64,000 nt of DNA from Adenophora triphylla var. japonica (lineage: Eukaryota; Streptophyta; Magnoliopsida; Asterales; Campanulaceae): the NCBI GenBank assembly GCA_022495995.1, contig JAFEMH010006952.1, forward strand, positions 43,404 through 107,403, written 5' to 3'. This document shows, one piece after another, positions 57,105-64,000 of this stretch. A program made the position numbers and the translations under genes. The first letter of the stretch is position 1. The number at the start of each line of letters is the position of its first letter. The notes under the pieces were generated by a model. The model did not search any database. It saw nothing but the letters and a program-made list of their open reading frames with translations, and was not told where the DNA came from.

Positions 57105-58110
57105 GATCTGCTCGAGATTTCGTTGGCTTTTGGGATTCCATTAACTTTGCTGGGGATTTTGTTAGCCTTTGCTGGGGAAAAATCAGACGTATTCGTCGGG
57201 GAAATCGGTCTTACATTTTACTGCCGGGGAATGATTTTGATGAAAGATACGGGATCTCGTTATCTTTCTCAGGGAGGTCGGCCTTACGTTTGACTTCCGA
57301 GGAATGATTTTGATGAAAGAAACGGGATTCCGTTATCTTTCTCGGGGAAATCGGTCTTACGTTTGACTGCCGAGGAATAATTTTGATGAGAGATACGGGA
57401 TTTCGTTATCTTTCTCGGGAAAATTGGTCTTACGCTTGACTGTCGGGGTAATTTTGATGAAAGATACGAGATCTCGTTATCTTTCTCAGGGAGATCGGTC
57501 TTACGTTTGACTGCCGGGGTAATTTTGATGAAAGATACGAGATCTCGTTATCTTTTTCAGGGAGATCGGTCTTACGTTTGACTGCCGGGGTAATTTTGAT
57601 GAAAGATACGGGATCTCGTTATCTTTCTCGGAGAGATCGGACTAACGTTTGACTGCCGGGGTAATTTTGATGAAAGATACGGGATCTCGTTATCTTTCTC
57701 GGAGAGATCGGACTTACGTTTGACTGCCGTAGGGTAATTTTGATGAAAGATACGGGATTCCGTTATCTTTCTCGGGGAAATCGGTCTTACGTTTGACTGC
57801 CGGGGAAGATTTTGATGAAAGATACGGGATCTCGTTATCTTTCTCGGAGAGATCGGACTTACGTTTGACTGCCGTAGGGTAATTTTGATGAAAGATACGG
57901 GATTCGTTATCTTTCTCGGGGAAATTGGTCTTACGTTTGACTGCCGTAGGGTAATTTTGATGAAAGATACGGGATTCCGTTATCTTTCTCGGGGAAATCG
58001 GTCTTACGTTTGACTGCCGGGGAAGATTTTGATGAAAGATACGGGATCTCGTTATCTTTCTCGGGGAAAATCGGTCTTACGTTTGACTGCCGGGAATGAT
58101 TTTGATGAAA
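57105..58110. repeat. Element B minisatellite 2, about 71-bp unit x ~14
   Basis: Unit contains GATGAAAGATACGGGATCTC, GTTATCTTTCTCGG and GGTCTTACGTTTGACTGCCG. It is related to 52735-53085 but expanded. Confidence 0.93.
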
Positions 58111-58215
58111 GAGGGTTGACTTTGGTTAACTTTGGTTAACTCTGTCAAGTTGGGGACTGAACTGCAGAGTCCCAGATTTTTAAAGGGCAAAAGGGTCATT
58201 TTAACCCTGACAATT

Positions 58216-58260
58216 CTATCCGCGCGGATAGGAGCGTGTTCAGAGGGTTTTAAATGAGGG
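58216..58260 (+). promoter_or_regulatory. PMD gene promoter in B: 16-bp palindrome plus TATA-like box
   Basis: CTATCCGC-GCGGATAG (58216-58231), then GGTTTTAAATGAGG about 15 bp downstream. It sits at the same place as the palindrome of A, but both arms differ while symmetry is kept. Confidence 0.55.
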
Positions 58261-58391
58261 GCCGCCCCCTTTCTTCTTCCCCAGTCTGTTTTTACAGAAT
58301 TACGAGAGAGGAAGAGAGAAAACGCAAAAAAAACCGCCATTGTTGGGCAAAAAAGCTTCGAAATCTTCCGATTTTCTTCGATTTTCGAGCA

Positions 58392-61300
58392 ATGGAACAC
58401 GGGGAAGGTGCTTTTCAAGGCCAAGGACGTGGCCCGGTAGCGGAGAGACGATTGGAGCTCGTCCGGATGAGGAGGCATTATACTCTTTCGCAATCGATTG
58501 CGGAGGAGCCATACCCCGATGCTTGGCAACATTGGGCTTCTGATCCGAGTCTCCGAACGGTATACTTCGAATCTTTTCATTCCCTTTGTTGATTTCTTGC
58601 TTGAGATTGAATTTTGGGTGATTTTTAAATTTTTTTTTTTTGAAAATTCGAATGATTGATGTTCTTGGCTTTGAATCTTGATTTTGATGCTTTGCATGTT
58701 ATGAGTATATGAGTAACCCAAAATGTGCATTTTGCTTGGGAAAAAGAATTGGCATTTTCGCCATTTTTTTTTTTTTAGTATCCAAAAATTATGGATGAAA
58801 ATTGTGATTTTTTATTTTTTTTTGAAATTTGAATATTGATTTTGCATGTTGCAATGAATTTGTTGGTGTTCCAAAATATGCATTTTGCTTGATAAAGAAT
58901 TGGCATTTTGCCAACATGAGATGATGATATGAATGCATGATTTTTTTTTTGAAAAGTGGGACGGATTTTTCCTCCCGTTGATTGAATGCATGTTATTCTA
59001 TGAAAACGGGACGGAGTTTTTACTTCCGTAGGAATGCATTTTTTCTTTTTTTTTTGATGAATGCATGTGTGTATGTCTTATGAGAAATGGGACGGAGTTT
59101 TTGCTTCCGTAGGATGTATGAATGTAGGATTTTTTTTTTTTGAGATGATGGATGATATGCATGCATGCATAGGAACTTCTTTTTTTTTTTTTAAAATGGG
59201 ACGGAGTTTTTACTTCCGTTGACTCTTTGTATGAAAGATGAATGTTGACTGGGATTAGCTGAAAACTGTCTTTTTTTTTGTGCGAGAAAAATGGGGCTAT
59301 GCTCATTGTATGCTGTTATGCTGTCGAATTTTCTTTGAAATTTCATGATGCATATGTATGCTCTTTTTTTTTGTGCAAATGCAAAGGCAATTTTTTTTTT
59401 TTTGACATTTTCTCTTTTTTTTTTTGTTTTATTGCAGGGTGGAAACAACTACGTTACGGAGCAGCTGAACAAGATGAAGACTCGAGGATCGGTGGAGTCT
59501 GTGGTTGACTTGTGGGACCGGTTTCCGAATGCGGGCCGAGGAGCTTTGCCGAGTCCGAGACAGATTGTTGTTGAGACCGGGCTTTGGGAGTTTGTTGAGT
59601 GCTTGAGGGGACTGGTCAAGTTCCCTAAGAGCAAGGGCTTGATGTTTGCTTTGGCGCAGCACTGGTGGGATGCGACCCACACGTTTCACTTCTTTTGGGG
59701 CGAGGCTACGGTTACGCCTTCTAACTATGCTGCGATCACGGGTTTGTCCTTCAATGGACGCAGCATTGAGTGGCGGGACGGCTACAGCGATGCGGATTTG
59801 CAGGCTCTTCTGGGATTTTCCCCTATTCCAAAAAAGGGAATGGGGATGGAGTATGCGGTGGTCTACGGGAAGATTGTGGAGACCATTGTGAGTTACGAGG
59901 CTGGGGAGGAGAGGATAGGCGCCGATCAGATTGCCAGGGCCTTCTTGTGGTTTGCTTTGTCGAGCACCCTCTTTGGTCATGCTGAGGGGACGGCAGTCTT
60001 TGCCTTGCTGAGGTCCTTGGAGGACATGGAGATGGCTGGAGACGTCTCCTGGGAAGAAGCCGGGCTGGCAGAGCTTTACTTTGCTTTCGATAGGTACAGC
60101 CGGAAGGCTGTGAGCTCCTTGTATTGCTTTGAGTTTGCCCCGGAGGTATAAGCTCTCTTTTTGCTTTCCTTTTTTTTTCTTGAGCACACACTTTTCTTTT
60201 GCACTGGATTGATTGGATTTTTACCTTTCGCAGGTATGGGCGTTAGAGTTTTTCCATGTCACGATGTGGCGGCAGCCGGCGGAGTACGTCGGGGCGTATC
60301 CGGCCATGCACTCTTGGTCCAAGCATGCCCGGGAGAAGATAAGCTCCACGGGGCGTACGACTCTCAGATACGCGGATTGCCTTCCTTTGACGGAGGCTGA
60401 GACGGATGAGAGGATGATATTTTATCCCCGGGATCGCTTCGAGGTGGCGCACCGAAGGGCGCCGAGATTTGGACTGTGGCAATGGAGGATTCTCGAGAGG
60501 TCCGACTCGCGATGCCTATTATCCGGGAGAGAGGGCGACGCGCCAAAGATGGCGTGAACTCGCCTTCGAGGACACCGGTGGAGCCTCCCGCCGATATGAT
60601 GCACCCGAGTGACAGATCTGTGACCTGGGATGATTACCGAGCCGGCCAAAGACTTCTCGGCATTTGTGGCGACTGAGCCGTACCCCGTATTTGTCTTGAG
60701 GAGGCTGAGGATGCCCTGTGTTACGGATAGAGAGGGGCTTGGGATCCCGCGGTACCCTCGGACGGATTTTTCATATATCCAGGATGGGGTCCGATTGAGG
60801 GTGCAGATCCCTCACTCGAGCGGCTTCCACGAGCTTTCCGCCTCGTCCGGTATGAAGGTACGGCTTCTCTTTCTTTTTTTTTTGTCTTTTCTTTTCTTTC
60901 ACGACATCATTTCTCGCTTCAACTGTTTCGACGCTTTTGCTTTTGTGCAGCTTTTCGGAGGTGGTCGTCGAGAAGCCGACGAAGCAAGTGATCGGAGCTA
61001 AGAGATTCATCAGAGGATGGTTGCTTGCGGGGCTCCTCGTGCTAGAGCGAGGCGACCACGGCCGCCAGCCGCCGTCGGGCGGGAGGCTTCCCCTATTCGT
61101 TCGTAGACTTCTTCGTAGACTCCTCTCGTCTCCTCTCATTGATCCCCGCGCGGTGCTGCCTTCGGATCATGTCATTCTCGAGGATCCACACGGGCAGGTG
61201 GACACGCCGGGCAAGATGGTGGGTCGTCTTCGTACGTCCCAGAGTCCGACGCCTTCACCTTCGGATATGATTTTTCGCGGATCTTGGTTTGCCCTATCGT

Positions 61301-61444
61301 AGCGTGCCGGTTGGTCCCGACGAGCCTCTTTCTCGGGAGAAGAGGACGATTCTCGAGCCCGAGATCTTCGGGGCTCCCGAGGAGGCGGGCCCGAGTCGCA
61401 AGAGGGACCGGGGACAGACGTCGGCCGCTAGGGATTCTGATTGA
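58392..61444 (+). pseudogene. Antisense PMD-like (plant mobile domain) gene of B
   Basis: Exon 1, 58392-58559 (56 codons). Intron of 878 bp. Exon 2, 59438-60145 (236 codons), carries the mobile-domain core: WDATHTFHFFWGEATVTPSN, then YAAITGLSFNGRSIEW, SWEEAGLAELYFAFDRY. Exon 3 starts at 60234 after TTTCGCAG with VWALEFFHVTMWRQPAEY; its frame stops at 60557. Further coding appears in other frames: TEPYPVFVLRRLRMP near 60675, an intron of about 90 bp after GMK (60859), and a C-terminus AGPSRKRDRGQTSAARDSD ending at a TGA (61442-61444). PMD proteins (MAIN-type) act in plant gene silencing and are also carried by transposons. Frameshifts after 60440 make this copy probably non-functional. Strand is opposite to the host element. 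Confidence 0.7.
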
Positions 61445-61826
61445 TTACCCCCCCCCCTTTTTTTTTAGACTGATTTTCTGAGATTTTGAGATTTATGACT
61501 GGGATTGAGATTTGTACAACTTATGCACATTTTTTTTCTTCTTTTTTTTATGTAATAATTTAGGATTACTGTTACCTACTTTTTTTTTTTGCACACTCCC
61601 TTTATTTTTTGAATGTAATAATTTAGGATTTTATTATTTATTTTTGAATGCAATGCAGTATGAATGCAATGTTGCATGAGCCTTGGTTCTTTGGCAAGGG
61701 TATTAGTGTTTGGTATATGGACTGGTTTGGGGAGGTTTTTGCATGTGTTCCGAGCAACCGGACGGAATATTCCTCTTTTGGTGTAGCACTGACTGCAGTG
61801 CATTTTTCTGATGGAAAGCAAACATA

Positions 61827-61836
61827 TCCGCGCGGA
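61827..61836 (+). promoter_or_regulatory. TCCGCGCGGA dyad upstream of the DUF7745-like gene
   Basis: A 10-bp palindrome 127 bp upstream of the probable ATG at 61963, with a weak TTTAATTTTG about 25 bp downstream. The core is the same as in LTR A and the PMD-B promoter. Confidence 0.4.
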
Positions 61837-61962
61837 GGAGTCCTGCATCTGACATTGTCCTTTAATTTTGCTTCAGATCTGGTCTCACTTTATTTCAAAT
61901 TCAAATATCCTCTTCAACCTCCAGTCCAAACAACCATTTTTGGGGAGAAAGAGAGAAAATCC

Positions 61963-63240
61963 ATGGAAAACCTTAGAAAAGCTCCATCAAAATTGTCCCA
62001 AGAATCCCAAATGTCATTCTTCAACAAGTTCAAGGATTGGTCCCGGGAGATTATGCATGAGAGGAGGTCCTTCTTTGAAGAAAGGTATAAGGTGAGGTGC
62101 TTATGGTCTCTCAAAGAATTGGTTCCGGATTATGAGCTTTTGAGGGCTTCTTCCTCATTTTGGGACACTAGAAGGCATGTCTTTTGCCTTTCCTCCAACG
62201 AGATTGTTCCGACCGTGGAAGAATTTCGGGCCTTGCTTGGTGGTCCGGAGGTGGAAGAGATAGTGGTTCCTTTGCCCGGAGGGGCTTCTTTCGTTGACAG
62301 ATTGTGCATCCTCCTTCATCTTTCACCAGAGGAAGCGCAAGGTATGATCCGTGGTCCCGATCATCTTGATATTTCCAGTCTCCCTGATAGGTTTAGGGGC
62401 TTAGGTTTGCTTGACGATGCATATTGGGATGCCTTTGCCCTTTGCATGTTCGGGACCTTGTTCATGGTCTATTCTTTTGGGATCTGTCATCGGTCTCTGC
62501 TGGATGTAGTCGTTCATTGTCGCTTGGGCAGAGATGTCGTACCTTTGATCTTGGGGGAGACTTTTCATGCTCTCGATAGGCTGGCTACCGGGAAGCGGTA
62601 TATGCACGGGGGCAGCCCGTTCCTCTTGACTTTGTGGCTGATGGAGCGCTTAGGGATTCTTCGGGAAACTCCTGACATGATCAAGCCTTGGACATTCGCC
62701 AGGAGAGGGGTTGCTGTAGATTTTGATGATCAGGTCTCATGGGAGCGTTGGATGGCTGGTCTCCGTACGTAGGATATCGATGGTCGCTTGCCTTGGCGGG
62801 TGGAGACTCGCAGAGTGCTTCAGGACGGGTCTCATGCGGTTATGCTTCCTGGGGCTTTCTCACCCAGTCTTCTACATTCCGTCCTTGGTTCTGAGACAGC
62901 TCGGCCCTGGGAGCAGTTCCTTTGGAGAACTTTGATGATATAGCCATCGTGGTGGTGGCTCCTGCTTTCTATGAATGATCCCTCGGTGTTTCCATTTCTT
63001 TCCCGAGCGTGGAGATATGACGCTTTCCTCCTCGGGTTATTCTCAGCGTCCGAGACCCGTGTTCCCGACCACTTTGTACCCGGATTGGTACGAGAGGCAT
63101 TTAGGAGAGACTCGATGGCTATTTTGAGGAGGCGTGAGGCCATTGTGGGTGCGGAGGACCCGACTGCTTCGAGAGGAGGAGGGCCGAGGCGAGGGCCAAC
63201 CCTCATGACAGAGCGGAGACGCGCGGTGACCGGACTATGA
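61963..63240 (+). pseudogene. Antisense DUF7745-like gene of B
   Basis: The ATG at 61963 begins MENLRKAPSKLSQESQ. The open frame runs to an in-frame TAG at 62770-62772 (270 residues) with CLWSLKELVPDYELL, SSFWDTRRHVFCL, EIVPTVEEFRALLGGPEVEE, YWDAFALCMFGTLF, VPLILGETFHALDRL and SWERWMAGL. Coding continues past the TAG in the same frame (DIDGRLPWRVETRRVL), then shifts; 62971-63240 holds NDPSVFPFLSRAWRYDAFLL and a basic end. The pattern recalls the plant DUF7745 family of unknown function. The frame is open further upstream (from 61648), but the ATG at 61963 after GGAGAAAGAGAG fits the family start better. Confidence 0.6.
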
Positions 63241-64000
63241 GGCTTACGTCAAGAGACGAGGAGAGGAGGGCTCCTATGCTACCGCCTAGGCTAGCAGGAG
63301 ATGAGAGATGACGCTAGGGCTACTAAGGCCCCTGACAGAGAAGGTCGTGTTTGATAGATCGTGTTCCCATACTGTAGAGCTTGGTAGAGGAAGACCGACA
63401 TTTTTCCGGCTTCGAAGAAGAAGACTCGAAGGGGGAAGTGTTGGTGAAGAGGGGAGAGGCCAGCCTGAAAGTGGCATGGAGTGACTCGAGGTTTCCGAGT
63501 ATCCCTTTCTTGTCGCAGCAGACACATTAATTTGATTATGTATCTTAATTTCTTTTAGCAGGTTGCCGCTTGTAGGAATGAATCGGGCTTAGACTCATCA
63601 AAAGTTTTTAACTTGTAATGAATATTTTGAATTGCTTCAGAAGTTTTCGAGACACTTTCATGGTCTCGATCAGTATTGATGTCAAAGTATGACTTTTATT
63701 TGTGTTTTTAGACCGAACCGTTTCCGCCGCCTACGTTCCTCATTTTGAGTGAGCTCTGTGCTTCGTAGTTCAACCCGATTCTTTTTGTTTTTTTTTGTTC
63801 TTTTTTTTGTTTTTTTTTTGTTTTTTTTTGTTTTTTTTTTTTGTTTTTTTTTGTTTTTTTTGGTGCAACCTCGTTTTTTACCTAGGCCGCCCTTTTCGGG
63901 TTTTCACCCTAGTTGGGTATTACTCTTTTAGCACTCTTTTTTTACGCGTAGTATCCGCGCAGCCTTGTCACCATTCACCGGGTCAATACAAAGGGATTCC
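63241..64000. other. Element B spacer downstream of the antisense genes
   Basis: Non-coding and collinear with 12540-12900 of E1 (shared CAGACACATT, ATCGGG/GACTCATCAAAA and CCTACGTTCC stretches). A long T-rich run with TTTTG interruptions is at 63780-63860. Confidence 0.6.
63730..63772 (+). repeat. CTACG...CGTAG stem-loop module, copy 9 (downstream type)
   Basis: Outer CCTACG/CGTAG with inner stem CTCA/TGAG. Positional equivalent of copies 3 and 4 in E1. Confidence 0.55.

Larger units (their letters stand above)
54420..64000 (-). mobile_element. B: TAT/Ogre-like gypsy element, 3' LTR and antisense gene block, runs off the window
   Basis: LTR 54420-56155, stem-loop modules, three minisatellites, PMD gene and DUF7745-like gene, matching E1 and A in order. 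It interrupts exon 2 of A's PMD gene. No primer site lies at 54400-54419, so LTR B is not the partner of LTR A. Gag and the 5' LTR should lie beyond 64000. Confidence 0.82.

Noticed and set aside
63749..63931. Phe-rich frame as a membrane peptide
   Set aside because: It is the translation of a T-rich run; no supporting context.

Overview
This is nuclear DNA of a flowering plant, most likely a eudicot; I cannot name the species. The evidence is one spliced plant gene, plant-type LTR retrotransposons (Sirevirus-like Ty1/copia and TAT/Ogre-like Ty3/gypsy), hAT, Mutator and Stowaway elements, and AT-rich spacers. The only host gene that looks intact is a five-exon Nudix hydrolase on the minus strand (42406-43988). 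Nearly everything else is mobile DNA, much of it inserted inside other mobile DNA.

Layout. 1-4650: spacer with a non-autonomous MULE (perfect 9-bp target duplication), a Stowaway MITE and two hAT-like elements. 4651-41454: a decayed TAT/Ogre-like gypsy element on the minus strand ('G1', about 11.7 kb of its own DNA) with gag, protease, RT, two RNase H regions and integrase. Its spacer between integrase and 3' LTR carries a plus-strand (antisense) gene of the 'putative gypsy type transposon' family. G1 was hit by a complete non-autonomous gypsy element ('E1', 7510-18746, perfect 5-bp duplication GGTTC), a hAT MITE (22691-23443, perfect 8-bp duplication), a copia-type solo LTR (25702-27072) and a hAT-like element in its 5' LTR (29470-41240). 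The last was itself hit by a nearly complete Sirevirus-like copia element (30497-40822).

41455-48488: gene island with the Nudix gene and its promoter, then a long-TIR MULE-like element (45367-48003) holding a Stowaway and a hAT remnant that keeps a transposase dimerisation exon. 48489-64000: a second copia copy (LTR, primer site, start of gag), cut by gypsy element 'A' (49748-54419), which is cut by relative 'B' (54420 to past the window end).

E1, A and B share one plan, read on their minus strand: 5' LTR, gag (seen only in E1), a plus-strand antisense gene block, hypervariable minisatellites, polypurine tract, 3' LTR. No pol is visible. The antisense block codes for a plant-mobile-domain-like (PMD) protein with introns and a second protein resembling the DUF7745 family. 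The antisense genes have promoter-like starts with a DNA dyad near a TATA-like box, and similar dyads sit just upstream of the LTR TATA boxes. A CTACG...CGTAG stem-loop occurs nine times around these genes with compensating changes in the inner stem. These shared dyads, stem-loops and intron-bearing antisense genes are the most interesting content. Family names come from motif recognition by eye; no database search was run.
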